A stretch of 64,000 bases of DNA from Gemmata palustris (GCF_017939745.1 NZ_JAGKQQ010000001.1:7579299-7643298); one strand, 5' to 3'; positions 16,951 to 26,878 are shown, counted from the first letter of the stretch. Numbers and translations: made by a program. The notes: generated from the letters alone by a model not told the origin.

Positions 16951-17526
16951 GGCGCCCGACTGAGGGGCGCTGGGCCGTTCGGGGCGATGGTGAGTCGCTC
17001 ACGGACGAACCCGCAGAGACGTATCGACCGCTGAAACAATAACCTGGATAAACGCACTGGTTGAACGCCCGGACGAGGGGGATTTCGGGCGTTGTCGAGC
17101 GAACTACAGCCACAACCCGATCGCCGCAACGAATCGTTACGGCCGGTACAACCGGGGGAGGTCGTACATTGTCATCGGGGCGCCGACCGACAGAACCGGA
17201 TGGGATGGTTCCGCGGCCGTACCAAGATACATTTTCCTCCGGCGCGAGTTCAACACTATTTTCCGGCCGGAGCGGATACGAGTCTTATTCCTCCAGCACC
17301 GAATCGTTATCGGGTTGCCACTTTAAGACCGCTCGGTTCGTGAAAAAGTTTCCGAAAGTCAACCGCGATTTCTCCGCTACTGACCTCCGGCGTCGCGAAG
17401 TACGACGGTGGCCGGAGCTTTACACGCGGGGCAGAAAAACGCTAACTCGGCGCTCGCCGCTACCCATTTCGTAAACCCAATTCGCGACACTGGACCGCCA
17501 AAAATCCGCGCAACCGGCAAAAAGAA
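16951..17526. other. Intergenic region between S1 and sigma factor genes
   Basis: About 575 bp, upstream of the sigma-factor gene on the minus strand. A 137-codon open frame on the plus strand (17061-17474) has no recognisable domain and skewed composition and is not called. A weak sigma-70-like pair on the minus strand (TTCAAC ... TATTGT, near 17030-17070) could drive the sigma factor. Nothing else was recognised. Confidence 0.5.
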
Positions 17527-17555
17527 ACCGGCCCCGACAGTTCGTCGGGGCCGGT
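17527..17555 (-). terminator. Intrinsic terminator of rpsA
   Basis: A perfect 12-bp stem (ACCGGCCCCGAC / GTCGGGGCCGGT) with a 5-nt loop, followed on the minus strand by TTTCTTTTTGC. Position and U-tract fit a rho-independent terminator for rpsA, whose stop is at 17613. Confidence 0.85.
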
Positions 17556-17571
17556 GGCACGGATTCGTTTC

Positions 17572-17607
17572 TTGCGGGCGGGCCAGCGCAGAGCCGGCCG
17601 CCCGCAA
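17572..17607 (-). terminator. Second hairpin directly after the rpsA stop
   Basis: TTGCGGGCGG (17572-17581) pairs with CCGCCCGCAA (17598-17607), starting 5 bp past the S1 stop. Together with the hairpin at 17527 it gives a tandem terminator or a 3'-end stabiliser. Confidence 0.6.
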
Positions 17608-17612
17608 AAACA

Positions 17613-19490
17613 TCACTCTTTCTTGTCGCCCGGGAGTTGGAACAGCGGGCCGGCAGCGCCGGTGCCGCCGCGAAGCCCTTCCTTCTCCTTCTCTTTTTCC
17701 TTGGGGGCTGCTTCCTTCTCCTTGGTGCCGCCTTCCTTTTCCTTCTTGGCTTCCTTCTCGCGGGTGGCTTTGAGCTTCTCCTCCATAGCCTTTTCCGCTT
17801 CCGGCCCTTCGATCGGAAGGTCCTGGACGTCGTCCGGGACGGTGTTGTCGTCGACGTTCTTCATCGACAGACCGATCTTGCGGTCCTTCGCGTCCACGCG
17901 GAGCACCTTCACGTCCACGTCGTCGCCGACCTTCACCACCTCTTCCGGGCTCTCGATCTTGTCGTCGGAGAGTTCGGAGATGTGGAGCAGGCCCTCCAGC
18001 CCCTCTTCGAGCTGCACGAACACGCCGAAGTTGGTGAGCTTGGTGACCTTGCCCTGGACCTTCTGGCCGGGCTTGTAGCGGCCCGGGATGTCGGTCTCCC
18101 ACGGGTCGTTGCCCATCTGCTTGAGGCCCAGCGCGACCCGCTTGCGCTCCTGGTCGACGCTCAGCACCACGCAGGTGATCTTCTGGCCCTTCTGGACCAC
18201 TTCGGAGGGGTTGGACACCTTCCGCACGTAGCTCATGTCGGAGACGTGCAGGAGGCCGTCGATTCCCTCCTCTATTTCAATGAAGGCCCCGTAGTTGGTG
18301 AGGTTCCGCACCACGCCGGTGATGATCGTGCCGGTCGGGTACTTCTTGGCGACCTCGCCCCACGGGTTGCTCTGGCACTGCTTCATGCCGAGCGAGATTT
18401 CCTTCTTGTCGTGGTTGATGTTCAGAACCTGAACCTCGACCTTGTCGCCGATCTGGACCAGTTCCTTCGGGTCGGCGATGCGCTTGACCCACGACATCTC
18501 GGAGATGTGGACCAGGCCCTCGATGCCGGGCTCGAGCTTCACGAACGCCCCGTAGGGCATGATGTTGACCACTTCCCCGTTGTGGCGGCTGTTGATCGGG
18601 TACTTGGCCTCGATGTTCTGCCACGGGCTCGGGGTCTTGTGCTTCAGCGACAGCGCGATCTTTTCCTTCTCGCGGTCGATGTGCAGGATGTACACTTCGA
18701 GCGACTGGTCGATCTGCACCACGTCGCGCGGGTTGGTCACGCGGTGCCAGCCCATGTCCGTGATGTGGAGCAGGCCGTCGATCCCGCCGAGGTCCACGAA
18801 CGCGCCGAACTCGGCGATGTTCTTGACCACGCCGGTGCGGATCTGGCCGATTTCCAGTTCGCCGAGCAGCTTGTCCTTCTGGATCTTGCGCCGGTCCTCG
18901 ATCAGCTTGCGCCGGGACACGACGATGTTGCGGCGCTGCTCGTCGATCTTCAGGATGACGCACTCGATGGTGCGGTCGATGTACTCGTCGATGCTCTGCG
19001 GGCGGCGGATGTCCACCTGCGAGGCCGGCAGGAACACGTTCACGCCGATGTTGACGAGCAACCCGCCCTTGATCTTCTTGAGCACCTTTCCGGCGACCAC
19101 GTCGCCTTCCTTGTGCTTGGCGAGGATCGCGTTCCATTCCTTCTGCCGCTTCGCTTTGCGGTACGAAAGTTGGATCGTCCCGTCTTCGCTCTCGGCCGTC
19201 TCGAGCAGCACCTCGACGACGTCGCCCGCCTTGGGCGGCGGCCCCTCGTTCCCGTCTTCCTTCCACTCGTCGATCTTGATGACGCCTTCGGACTTGTACC
19301 CGATGTCGATCACGACGTCGTCGCCGCGGATCTCGAGCACCTTACCGGTGACGATCTTGTTGGCTTCGTAGTCCTGCTCGGGACTCTGGATCCATTCCGT
19401 AATGGCTAGGTTGAAGTCGTCATCGCTCTGGCCGAGGTCAATGTCTTCTGGCGAGGGCTCGAACTGACGGAGGAGGTTACGGTTGACCAT
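17613..19490 (-). CDS. rpsA: 30S ribosomal protein S1
   Basis: A 625-residue protein with six S1 RNA-binding repeats. Repeats 3-6 are the most regular (for example GVVKNIAEFGAFVDLGGIDGLLHITDMGW and GKVTKLTNFGVFVQLEEGLEGLLHISELS); the first two are divergent, as in E. coli S1, where they anchor the protein to the ribosome. The C-terminus is a Lys/Glu-rich tail (EKEAKKEKEGGTKEKEAAPKEK). It brings mRNA to the 30S subunit, which fits a genome where many genes lack a Shine-Dalgarno site. The ATG at 19490 (MVNRNLLRQFEPS) is chosen over an ATG 30 codons upstream because the extension is not S1-like. Confidence 0.95.
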   Translation of the reverse strand: MVNRNLLRQFEPSPEDIDLGQSDDDFNLAITEWIQSPEQDYEANKIVTGKVLEIRGDDVVIDIGYKSEGVIKIDEWKEDGNEGPPPKAGDVVEVLLETAESEDGTIQLSYRKAKRQKEWNAILAKHKEGDVVAGKVLKKIKGGLLVNIGVNVFLPASQVDIRRPQSIDEYIDRTIECVILKIDEQRRNIVVSRRKLIEDRRKIQKDKLLGELEIGQIRTGVVKNIAEFGAFVDLGGIDGLLHITDMGWHRVTNPRDVVQIDQSLEVYILHIDREKEKIALSLKHKTPSPWQNIEAKYPINSRHNGEVVNIMPYGAFVKLEPGIEGLVHISEMSWVKRIADPKELVQIGDKVEVQVLNINHDKKEISLGMKQCQSNPWGEVAKKYPTGTIITGVVRNLTNYGAFIEIEEGIDGLLHVSDMSYVRKVSNPSEVVQKGQKITCVVLSVDQERKRVALGLKQMGNDPWETDIPGRYKPGQKVQGKVTKLTNFGVFVQLEEGLEGLLHISELSDDKIESPEEVVKVGDDVDVKVLRVDAKDRKIGLSMKNVDDNTVPDDVQDLPIEGPEAEKAMEEKLKATREKEAKKEKEGGTKEKEAAPKEKEKEKEGLRGGTGAAGPLFQLPGDKKE

Positions 19491-19763
19491 AGTGTAGGGG
19501 AGGCGGATGGCCCGGTCCGGTCTCGTGAGAAAACGGTGGGCTGGGGTTAAAGGTTGCTCCACGTCCGGCGAACTTGACACAGTTCACATGCTGCGGGAAT
19601 GAAGTTGGGGAATTGTATCGAGCGTTCAGCATTCGCAACAGGGGGGATTCTGAAACGATGGTGAACACGATCGGGGCGAACAAAATCGTTAGCGCCTTGC
19701 TGTCGTCCCCGGATTCTGGTCTTTTGTCTGGATTGATCTTTCACCCTCTGCCGTCAAGGTTCC

Positions 19764-21356
19764 ATGAACCTCGTTCAACTGCTCAAATTCGCCCTCGGGG
19801 GGTTGTGGCGGCAAAAGGTGCGCACCGCGCTCACGCTCGTGGGCGTGAGCGTGGGCACCTGCGCGCTGGCGTTCAGCGTGTCCCTGGGATTGGGGCTGCG
19901 CGCGTTCATCGACACTGAGTTCAAGGGGCGCGAGGACTTCTGGCGCGTCGTGGTCCGCGTGGACGAACCGCCCCCCGACGAGAGCACCATCCCGCCCGAT
20001 AAGATCGTGGTGCGCGGCTCCATGTCCGACGAGCGCCGGGCGCGCATCCGCGAAGCCCTGGTCGATCGCTACCAGAGCACCCGCGCACCGCGAGCAGCAA
20101 AGTTACTCACACCGGACAAACTCGACGCGATCGCGCACATCCCCGGCGTGGCCGAAGTGCGCACGTACCGCACCGGGGACGGGCGCTTGTGGATCGACAC
20201 CTCGGAGAAGCCGGCCGGCGCGCTCAGTGTCAGCGGCCGGCTCGACGAACTCGCGCCGCGGCTCCTCGTGGGCCGCGTGCCCGCCTCCCCGGACGCCGAG
20301 GAAATCGTGGTGTCCGAGTACGTGCTCTACCAACTGGGCATTCACGACGACGCGGACATTGAGGGCGCGATCGGTCGCGTGGTGAAACTCGACGTCGGCG
20401 GAGTCAGGCAGAACCCGTCACTCGCGCTCGCCCGGGCGCTGCTGGGCCAGCGCCCGCCGGAGGAACTCACGCGCGGGCAGATACAGGTACTGGAGAAACT
20501 CACGGCCGCGCTCCCGAAGAAGATCGGCGCGTTCGACCTCAGCGCCGCGGAGCAAATTGAGCTGCAAAAGCTGCTCGTGCCACCGACCGAGCCGAGCGAG
20601 GACCGGCCGGGCGAGTCCGGCAAAACCGCGAGCGGTACGTTCCGTATTTGTGGCGTCGTGCGCCGACTCACGCGCGAGGAGCGCAAGAAGACGACTCCAC
20701 TAGACTCGTGGGAACTCAGCCAGGGCGACGTGTTCCTCCCTCCAACAACTGGCGACCGACTCTTCGGGAAGCTCCCGTGGCAAAAGGAAGGTGGGTTCTA
20801 CAGTGCCGACGTCCGCGTGACGCCCGGCGGTGATTTGCCCGGCACGGTCGCGCAGATCGAAGCCCTCGGCTTTCGCACGCACAGCGGCGCCAAGTGGTTC
20901 GCGGCGGCCAAGCGCGAAGTCACTCTTATTGCGGCCGGGCTGAACCTGTTTGCTCTCATCGCACTGTTCGTCGCTTCCGTCGGAATCACGAACACACTCG
21001 TGACCAGCGTCGTGGAGCGCACGCGGGAAATCGGCATCTTGCGGGCGGTCGGCGCGACGCGCGGACAGGTGATGGGGCTGTTCCTTACGGAAGGCGCGCT
21101 GATCGGCTGTGCGGGCGCGGTGTTCGGGCTGGCTCTCGCATTCGGCTTAACGATTTGGGCGGACAAGTGGGTTCAAAGTCTGATCGCGGGGCAGATGGAC
21201 GGGCAGAAGATGCTCTCCACCACGATCTTCGTGTTCCCGGCGTGGCTGTGGGCCGTATCGGTGTGCTTCGCGGTCGCCGTCACGACACTCGCGGCCCTCT
21301 ACCCGGCCCGGCGCGCGGCACAAATCCACCCCATTGAAGCGCTGCGGTACGGGTGA
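19764..21356 (+). CDS. FtsX/MacB-type ABC transporter permease
   Basis: A 530-residue inner-membrane protein. An N-terminal helix (TALTLVGVSVGTCALAFSVSLGLGLRAFI) is followed by a large periplasmic MacB-like domain (about 50-390) and three C-terminal helices with the FtsX signature (FVASVGITNTLVTSVVERTREIGILRAVGATRGQVMGLFLTEGALIG). The protein ends PARRAAQIHPIEALRYG, typical of the family. Such permeases work with an ATPase in mechanotransmission or lipoprotein export, but no ATPase gene is adjacent, so the partner is elsewhere. Confidence 0.9.
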   Translation: MNLVQLLKFALGGLWRQKVRTALTLVGVSVGTCALAFSVSLGLGLRAFIDTEFKGREDFWRVVVRVDEPPPDESTIPPDKIVVRGSMSDERRARIREALVDRYQSTRAPRAAKLLTPDKLDAIAHIPGVAEVRTYRTGDGRLWIDTSEKPAGALSVSGRLDELAPRLLVGRVPASPDAEEIVVSEYVLYQLGIHDDADIEGAIGRVVKLDVGGVRQNPSLALARALLGQRPPEELTRGQIQVLEKLTAALPKKIGAFDLSAAEQIELQKLLVPPTEPSEDRPGESGKTASGTFRICGVVRRLTREERKKTTPLDSWELSQGDVFLPPTTGDRLFGKLPWQKEGGFYSADVRVTPGGDLPGTVAQIEALGFRTHSGAKWFAAAKREVTLIAAGLNLFALIALFVASVGITNTLVTSVVERTREIGILRAVGATRGQVMGLFLTEGALIGCAGAVFGLALAFGLTIWADKWVQSLIAGQMDGQKMLSTTIFVFPAWLWAVSVCFAVAVTTLAALYPARRAAQIHPIEALRYG

Positions 21357-21493
21357 AGTCGAGTTGCGGACTCGTTTTAAGTGCGCTGCGGTCGACGCGA
21401 TTCTGTCATTTCCTTGAATAAGGGGCGCGCATCGTTTAGCCTGGGCTTCGCCCGCCCGCGCTCGCACTCCCGCCCCCATCGGAACGCTCTCCA

Positions 21494-23926
21494 ATGCGGT
21501 TCTTCCTTTCCCTCATTGTTCTGGCCCCGGGTTTGGTCCGCGCTGCGGAGCCGGTCGATTACCGCAAAGACATCAAGCCGCTGCTGCAAGAGCGGTGCTA
21601 CGCCTGTCACGGCGCGCTCGCGCAGAAGGGAAAGTTGCGCGTCGATAGCGGTGCGAATTTGCTGAAGGGCGGGGCGATCGTTCCCGGGAAGCCCGGTACC
21701 AGCGAACTCGTTCTGCGTGTTGCGTCCGACGACGAGGCGCAGCGAATGCCGCCGGAAGGCCACCCACTCAAGCCGGAGCAGGTCGCGAAACTGAAAGCGT
21801 GGATCGAGCAGGGCGCGAAGGTACCGGCGGACGATGCGCCCGAGCCGGACCCGCGCGACCACTGGGCGTTTCGGGCGCCGATGCGCCCCAAGTTACCCCC
21901 AACTGCCGACCGCAAGGCGCAAAGTGGGAATCCGATCGATGTGTTTGTGGCGGCACAACTTCAGAAGCGCGGTCTTACCCCGGTTCAGCCCGCGGACAAG
22001 CGCGTGCTTCTGCGCCGCGTGTATCTGGACCTCATCGGCTTGCCACCCACCGCGGAGCAAACCGAAGCCTTTGTGAAGGACGTTTCTCCCGGCGCTTACG
22101 AGAAGGTGGTCGATCAGTTGCTCGCGTCACCGCAATACGGCGAGCGCTGGGGGCGCCACTTCCTCGACATCTGGCGCTATTCCGATTGGTGGGGGCTCGG
22201 GGCCGAACTCCGCAACAGCCAGCGGCACATCTGGCACTGGCGCGACTGGGCCATCGAGAGCTTCAACGCCGATCTCGGTTACGACGAGATGATCCGGCAA
22301 ATGCTCGCCGCCGACGAACTGTACCCCACCGACCCGAAGAAGCTCCGGGCCACGGGGTACCTCGCGCGCTCGTACTTCCTGTTCAACCGCACGTCGTGGC
22401 TCGACGAGGTCGTGGAGCACTCGGGTAAGGGCTTCCTCGGGCTGACGTTCAACTGCTGCAAGTGCCACGACCACAAGTACGACCCGATCAAGCAAACCGA
22501 CTACTACCAGTTCCGCGCGATCTTCGAGCCGTACCAAGTGCGCACCGACGTGGTTCCGGGTGAACTGGACGTGACGAAGGCCGGCATCCCGCGCGTGTTC
22601 GACTGCAATCCCGATGCGAAGACCCCGTTCCACATTCGCGGCGACGAACGCAACCCCGACAAAGATCGCGTGGTGCTTCCGGGGCTGCCGCAATTTCTCG
22701 CGGCCGACGGGTTGAAGGTGACACCGGTGAAGCTCCCGCCAGAAGCGCACGAACCGCTTCGTCGGGCGGAGATCGCCGCGCTGTACTTGAAGGCGGCCGA
22801 GGCGAAGGTCGCGGCCGCGATGGACGCGCTGACGAAGGCCGGGGCCGCGAGCGCCGAGCGCTCCGCGTTCCATGCGTGGCGAATGCTCCACCCGCTCGCC
22901 GCGCACGCCACTGCTGTGAAGGAGCTGGCGCAGCTATACGCGGCCGTCGCGGATCCGGCGAAGGCGCTCGCGGCCTACCGCGGATCGGTGAAGAGCGCCG
23001 AATCGAACGTGGAGAGCGCCGAATCGCAGGCCCGGCCGTTCCCCGGTACGAGCACCGGGCGCCGAACCGCGCTGGCGAACTGGATCGCGGACGGAAAGAA
23101 CCCGCTGACGGCCCGCGTCGCGGTGAACCACCTGTGGTTACGGCACTTCGGCGCGCCTCTCGTGCCCAACGTGTTCGAGTTCGGCCGTAAGGGAGCGCTG
23201 CCGTCGAACCCGGAACTGCTCGACTGGCTCGCGTGCGAACTGGTCAACCCCCAGCACAAGATCGGGGATAGCGCGAAGCCGTGGAGCTTCAAGCACCTGC
23301 ACAAACTCATCGTGACAAGTAACACGTATCGGCTCTCTTCGTCCGCTGCGAACGCGGACGCGAACGTGAAGCTCGATCCCGAGAACAAGTACCTCTGGCG
23401 GATGAATTCGGTTCGTATGGACGCGAACATCGTTCGCGACAGTCTGCTCCATCTGGCCGGTGTCCTCGATCTCACGCAGAGCGGCCCGCCGGTGCCGATC
23501 CCGCAGCAGGAAGCGTCACAGCGCCGATCGCTGTACTTCTTCCACTCGCACAACGAGCACAACAAACTGCTCGACATCTTCGACAACGCGAACGTGCTGG
23601 AGTGCTACCGGCGCAGTGAGAGCATCGTACCGCAACAGGCACTCGCGCTGTGGAACAGCAAGCTCGCGCAAGCGACGGCCGCGAAGATCAACGACCAACT
23701 CCACGCGCGCCTCAAGGACGCCGATGACGCGCGCTTCGTGGCGGCCGCGTTCGAGACGGTTCTGGGCACGTCACCCACAAAGGATGAACTCGCGACGTGC
23801 CTGGAGGCGCTCACGGAACTGCGTGCCGCGCTCAAGGACGCGAAGGAGCCCGAGAGGGGCAAATATGCCCGCCTCCAGGTGGTCCAGGCGCTCATCAACC
23901 ACAACGATTTTGTCACCGTAAGGTGA
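21494..23926 (+). CDS. PSD1 and cytochrome c domain protein (DUF1549/DUF1553)
   Basis: An 810-residue exported planctomycete-type protein. After a signal peptide (MRFFLSLIVLAPGLVRA) comes a cytochrome-c-like domain with the haem motif C35-Y-A-C38-H39. The PSCyt2/DUF1549 region follows (RVYLDLIGLPPTAEQTEAFV...YGERWGRHFLDIWRYSD) with a second CxxCH (CCKCHDHKYDPI), and then DUF1553 (NPLTARVAVNHLWLRHFGAPLV...NVLECYRRSESIVPQQALALWN). The family is very common in planctomycetes and almost always paired with a DUF1501 protein, as here 216 bp downstream. A role in periplasmic redox or polysaccharide chemistry is suspected but unproven. Confidence 0.92.
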   Translation: MRFFLSLIVLAPGLVRAAEPVDYRKDIKPLLQERCYACHGALAQKGKLRVDSGANLLKGGAIVPGKPGTSELVLRVASDDEAQRMPPEGHPLKPEQVAKLKAWIEQGAKVPADDAPEPDPRDHWAFRAPMRPKLPPTADRKAQSGNPIDVFVAAQLQKRGLTPVQPADKRVLLRRVYLDLIGLPPTAEQTEAFVKDVSPGAYEKVVDQLLASPQYGERWGRHFLDIWRYSDWWGLGAELRNSQRHIWHWRDWAIESFNADLGYDEMIRQMLAADELYPTDPKKLRATGYLARSYFLFNRTSWLDEVVEHSGKGFLGLTFNCCKCHDHKYDPIKQTDYYQFRAIFEPYQVRTDVVPGELDVTKAGIPRVFDCNPDAKTPFHIRGDERNPDKDRVVLPGLPQFLAADGLKVTPVKLPPEAHEPLRRAEIAALYLKAAEAKVAAAMDALTKAGAASAERSAFHAWRMLHPLAAHATAVKELAQLYAAVADPAKALAAYRGSVKSAESNVESAESQARPFPGTSTGRRTALANWIADGKNPLTARVAVNHLWLRHFGAPLVPNVFEFGRKGALPSNPELLDWLACELVNPQHKIGDSAKPWSFKHLHKLIVTSNTYRLSSSAANADANVKLDPENKYLWRMNSVRMDANIVRDSLLHLAGVLDLTQSGPPVPIPQQEASQRRSLYFFHSHNEHNKLLDIFDNANVLECYRRSESIVPQQALALWNSKLAQATAAKINDQLHARLKDADDARFVAAAFETVLGTSPTKDELATCLEALTELRAALKDAKEPERGKYARLQVVQALINHNDFVTVR

Positions 23927-23962
23927 CACCGCGTTTTGTAGCCCCGGTAGGGGCGACAGATG

Positions 23963-24093
23963 GTAGCCAGGGGTGGAGCGAAGCGCAACCCCTGGCGGAC
24001 GCCCCGAAACGCAAATCCGGTGGCCGACGTGCGACGTTTGCCGTTGGTCCGCGACACCCGCCAGGGGTTGCGCTTTGCTTCACCCCTGGCTAC
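23963..24093. repeat. 36-bp near-perfect inverted repeat between PSD1 and DUF1501 genes
   Basis: Arms 23963-23998 and 24058-24093 match at 34 of 36 positions. Each arm is itself a hairpin (CCAGGGGT...ACCCCTGG), giving a nested structure. It fills most of the gap between the two co-directional genes and may attenuate or process the shared mRNA. An arm of the 61.8-kb element has a similar CCCAGGG core. Confidence 0.9.
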
Positions 24094-24142
24094 TCGCCCG
24101 TGCCCCATCCGGGGCTCAAAAACTAGTTCACACGGTGTCCTT

Positions 24143-25570
24143 ATGAACCGCCGCTCGTTTTTTGCTGATTCGTTCCGAGGTTTCTCCGGTCTGGCTCTCG
24201 CGGCCATGCTTCACAAAGACGGGTACGCGACGGAAGACAAGTGGGTGCCGCCCGACGGCAAGCCGCACCACGCCCCGAAAGCCAAGTCGGTCATCTGGCT
24301 GTTCATGAACGGCGGCGTCTCGCACATGGAGACGTTCGACCCCAAGCCCGCGCTCACGAAGTTTGCCGGGAAGACCATCAAGGAGTCACCGGTCCCGGAC
24401 GCGCAAGACCCGGAGAAGCTCAAACTCGCGCGCGTTACGGTCATTAACGATGCAAACGGTCAGCAGCGGAACAAGCTCTACCCGTTGCAAGTCGGCTTCA
24501 AGAAGTACGGCAAAAGTGGCACCGAACTGAGTGACTGGCTGCCGCACACGGGATCGTGCATCGACGACATCGCTCTGATTCGGTCGATGTGGACGACCGA
24601 TGACAACCACGGGGCGCAAACGCAGTTCCACACCGGCCGGCACATGCTCGACGGCGAGTACCCGACGCTCGGCGCGTGGGTGCATTACGGACTCGGCACG
24701 CTCAACGAGAACCTGCCGCAGTTCGTCTCGATGGGGTTCCGCGAATACTGGAACATCAAGGACGGCCACTACCTCGGACCGGCCCACGACGCGGTGCCGA
24801 TGCGCGTCGACCCCGCGAACCCGCTGGATTACGGTAAGCCGGAAGTGCCTGTGACGGCGGCCGAGCAGAAGGCTGGGTTCGCGCTGTCGGGCAAACTGAA
24901 CAAGCTGCGCGAGAAGCAGTACCCCGGCGACGCGGCCCTCGACGCCCGCATCAAGAGCTACGAACTCGCGTTCCGGATGCAGAAATCGCTGCCGGAGGTG
25001 CTCGACTTCGCGAAAGAAACTGAGGAGACACAAAAACTCTACGGCCTCGATCGACCCGAGACGAAGGCGTTCGGGATGCAACTACTCGCGTCGCGCCGGC
25101 TGGTAGAGCGCGGCGTGCGGTTCATCCAAATTCAGCACGGCGCGGGCGGGGCCGGGGTGTGGGACGCGCACGGCGGGCTGAAAGCCAACCACGCGAAGAA
25201 CTGCCTCGCGGTCGATCAACCGATCGGCGGGCTGCTCAAAGACTTGAAACGCACCGGGCTCCTGAAGGACACGATCGTCGTGTTCTGCACGGAGTTCGGG
25301 CGCACGCCGGGCACCCAGGGCAGCGACGGGCGCGACCACCACATCTACGGCTTCAGTACGTGGATGGCCGGCGGTGGGTTGAAGGGCGGGATCGTTCACG
25401 GCGCAACGGACGAAATCGGCTTCCACGCGGTCGAGAACCGGCACTACGTCACCGACGTCCACGCGACGATCATGCACCAGTTGGGGCTCGACTCGCGCAA
25501 ACTCGAAATCCCCGGCCGCAAGCGCCTCGACATCGATCACGGGAACGTGATTAAGGAGATTTTGTCGTAG
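24143..25570 (+). CDS. DUF1501 domain-containing secreted protein
   Basis: A 475-residue protein. [23 protein letters not shown] is a Tat-like leader (RRSFF). The DUF1501 domain, a member of the alkaline-phosphatase/sulfatase-like superfamily, is recognised from [76 protein letters not shown] and [13 protein letters not shown]. Asp and His residues in these blocks are in metal-site positions. It is the standard partner of the preceding PSD1 protein. The frame is open upstream into the inverted repeat, but the ATG at 24143 starts the leader. The biochemical role is unknown. Confidence 0.92.
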   Translation: MNRRSFFADSFRGFSGLALAAMLHKDGYATEDKWVPPDGKPHHAPKAKSVIWLFMNGGVSHMETFDPKPALTKFAGKTIKESPVPDAQDPEKLKLARVTVINDANGQQRNKLYPLQVGFKKYGKSGTELSDWLPHTGSCIDDIALIRSMWTTDDNHGAQTQFHTGRHMLDGEYPTLGAWVHYGLGTLNENLPQFVSMGFREYWNIKDGHYLGPAHDAVPMRVDPANPLDYGKPEVPVTAAEQKAGFALSGKLNKLREKQYPGDAALDARIKSYELAFRMQKSLPEVLDFAKETEETQKLYGLDRPETKAFGMQLLASRRLVERGVRFIQIQHGAGGAGVWDAHGGLKANHAKNCLAVDQPIGGLLKDLKRTGLLKDTIVVFCTEFGRTPGTQGSDGRDHHIYGFSTWMAGGGLKGGIVHGATDEIGFHAVENRHYVTDVHATIMHQLGLDSRKLEIPGRKRLDIDHGNVIKEILS

Positions 25571-25579
25571 CCGAAGGCC

Positions 25580-25625
25580 GCGGCGAGCCGGGTAATCACG
25601 GAACCGAGGGCGGCCGGCTCGCCGC
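25580..25625. terminator. Bidirectional terminator-like hairpin
   Basis: GCGGCGAGCCGG (25580-25591) pairs perfectly with CCGGCTCGCCGC (25614-25625) in the 59-bp gap between the convergent DUF1501 and beta-propeller genes. No long U-tract on either side. Confidence 0.55.
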
Positions 25626-25629
25626 TCAT

Positions 25630-26733
25630 TTACTTCTTTGGGAGGGCGTTTTTGAGCAATTCTTGGTCCTGCTCGCCGAGTTCCAGAGGGTGAAAACTTA
25701 TGGTCGTCTGGGTGCCCGAGTTAACAAACTGCACGATTTTTGTTCCGTTGATCGCGTACAGTATCTGTGCCGGCTCTCCCCCGGGCGCCTTGATGGACGC
25801 CTTCTTCGCGAGTGACTTGCCGTCGAATACGTTCAATTGGTTACCGCGCTTGACCACAACTCCCAGGTTCAGGACCGGGTGAAAGGACACCGAATACGGG
25901 TACGCCCCGCACTCCACTTCTCCGATCATCGTCTTCATGTCTGATGTGTCGAATACGGCGACGCCGTAACTCTTTTTCTGTTTGATTTTTGATGCCCATC
26001 CGCCGCCCCCGGCCATCGCGATCTGCTTGCCGTCCGCACTGAGGGCGATGCCCTTACCGTTGAGCGCGGCGTTGTCTTGGACCGCGGCCAGTTTCAGCGC
26101 CGCGCCGTCCACAGCGAACTTCAGCATGATCGCCCGCGACTCGGCGACCTCCAGCGGCACTTTCGTCTTTGCGTCCGGCCCCTGTTCAATGACGAGTTGC
26201 TCGGAGATCGAGGCCCGGATTCCGGTATACACGAACTTCCCGTCCGTCTGGTCGACCACGATCATCTGGCCACGGGCCTTCGTCTTGGTCACCTTGCCGC
26301 TCTCGGCGTCGATCGCGAACACCTCACCGGCCGCGTTGGTGGCGTAAAGTAACCCCTTGGTAGAGTGGCAGGCCAAGTTCAGGATCGGTTCACCGGCGAT
26401 TTTGAACTGTTTCTTCACCTTGCCAGTTTCCAAATCAAGAGCGTGGATCGTGCCGGCGCCTTTGGTACTGGCGAACAGCGACTTACCTTGGACGGCTAGC
26501 GCGAGCGGTTTGAAGCTCAGCGTGACCTTTTTGGTTTCTTTCTCCGTTTCGGTGTTTATGTACAGGAGCTCGCCCTCATTCGGGGCCGAGAGAATGAGCG
26601 TTTTCGTATCGGGCGTGAGTACCGCGGCGGCTGCGGGCGCGGCCTTTAACTCCGCGGCTCGTGCCGCAGAGGGCGGGCACGCGGTCAAGAGCGCGAAGAG
26701 CAGCTTCTGGATGGGAGGGGGGCGTAATAACAT
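25630..26733 (-). CDS. Secreted beta-propeller (YVTN/WD40-like) protein
   Basis: A 367-residue protein with a signal peptide (KLLFALLTACPPSAARA) and repeated blades: LYINTETEKETKKVTLSFKP, IHALDLETGKVKKQFKIAGEP, VFAIDAESGKVTKTKARG, VAVFDTSDMKTMIGEVECGAYPYSV and LNVFDGKSLAKKASIKAPG. This fits a seven-bladed YVTN-type propeller, often a binding module. Its C-terminus (PLELGEQDQELLKNALPKK) carries no catalytic motif. The open frame extends 73 codons upstream through a palindrome, but that stretch is not protein-like, so the ATG at 26733 is used. It is divergent from the sulfatase gene; the two may act on the same substrate. Confidence 0.78.
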   Translation of the reverse strand: MLLRPPPIQKLLFALLTACPPSAARAAELKAAPAAAAVLTPDTKTLILSAPNEGELLYINTETEKETKKVTLSFKPLALAVQGKSLFASTKGAGTIHALDLETGKVKKQFKIAGEPILNLACHSTKGLLYATNAAGEVFAIDAESGKVTKTKARGQMIVVDQTDGKFVYTGIRASISEQLVIEQGPDAKTKVPLEVAESRAIMLKFAVDGAALKLAAVQDNAALNGKGIALSADGKQIAMAGGGGWASKIKQKKSYGVAVFDTSDMKTMIGEVECGAYPYSVSFHPVLNLGVVVKRGNQLNVFDGKSLAKKASIKAPGGEPAQILYAINGTKIVQFVNSGTQTTISFHPLELGEQDQELLKNALPKK

Positions 26734-26834
26734 TGAGCGAGCCTCTAAATGCGTTGACGATTCGATCAAGTCACTGTTTACGTCGCGATCAGTAGAGATT
26801 GCCCGCCCGTGGCTGTCAATGAAAAATAAACTTG

Positions 26835-26878
26835 GCCCGTGCAAGCAATGTGAGTGCCCCCACATTGCTTGCACGGGC
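26835..26878. repeat. Perfect 18-bp inverted repeat in a divergent promoter region
   Basis: GCCCGTGCAAGCAATGTG (26835-26852) is exactly mirrored at 26861-26878 around an 8-nt loop. It lies in the 206-bp gap between the divergent beta-propeller and sulfatase genes, about 60 bp before the sulfatase start. There it could be an operator for a dimeric regulator, or a leader hairpin. Confidence 0.85.

Noticed and set aside
17061-17474. 137-codon open frame in the S1-sigma gap
   Set aside because: Ser/Arg/Thr-rich, no domain, no ribosome-binding site.
17700-17790. Low-complexity Lys/Glu repeat in rpsA as a tandem-repeat locus
   Set aside because: Codons vary and the acidic/basic tail is common in S1 proteins; it is not a clean DNA tandem repeat.
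17637-19409. 590-codon open frame on the plus strand
   Set aside because: Antisense shadow of rpsA; composition (HHVAD-type repeats) mirrors the S1 repeats.
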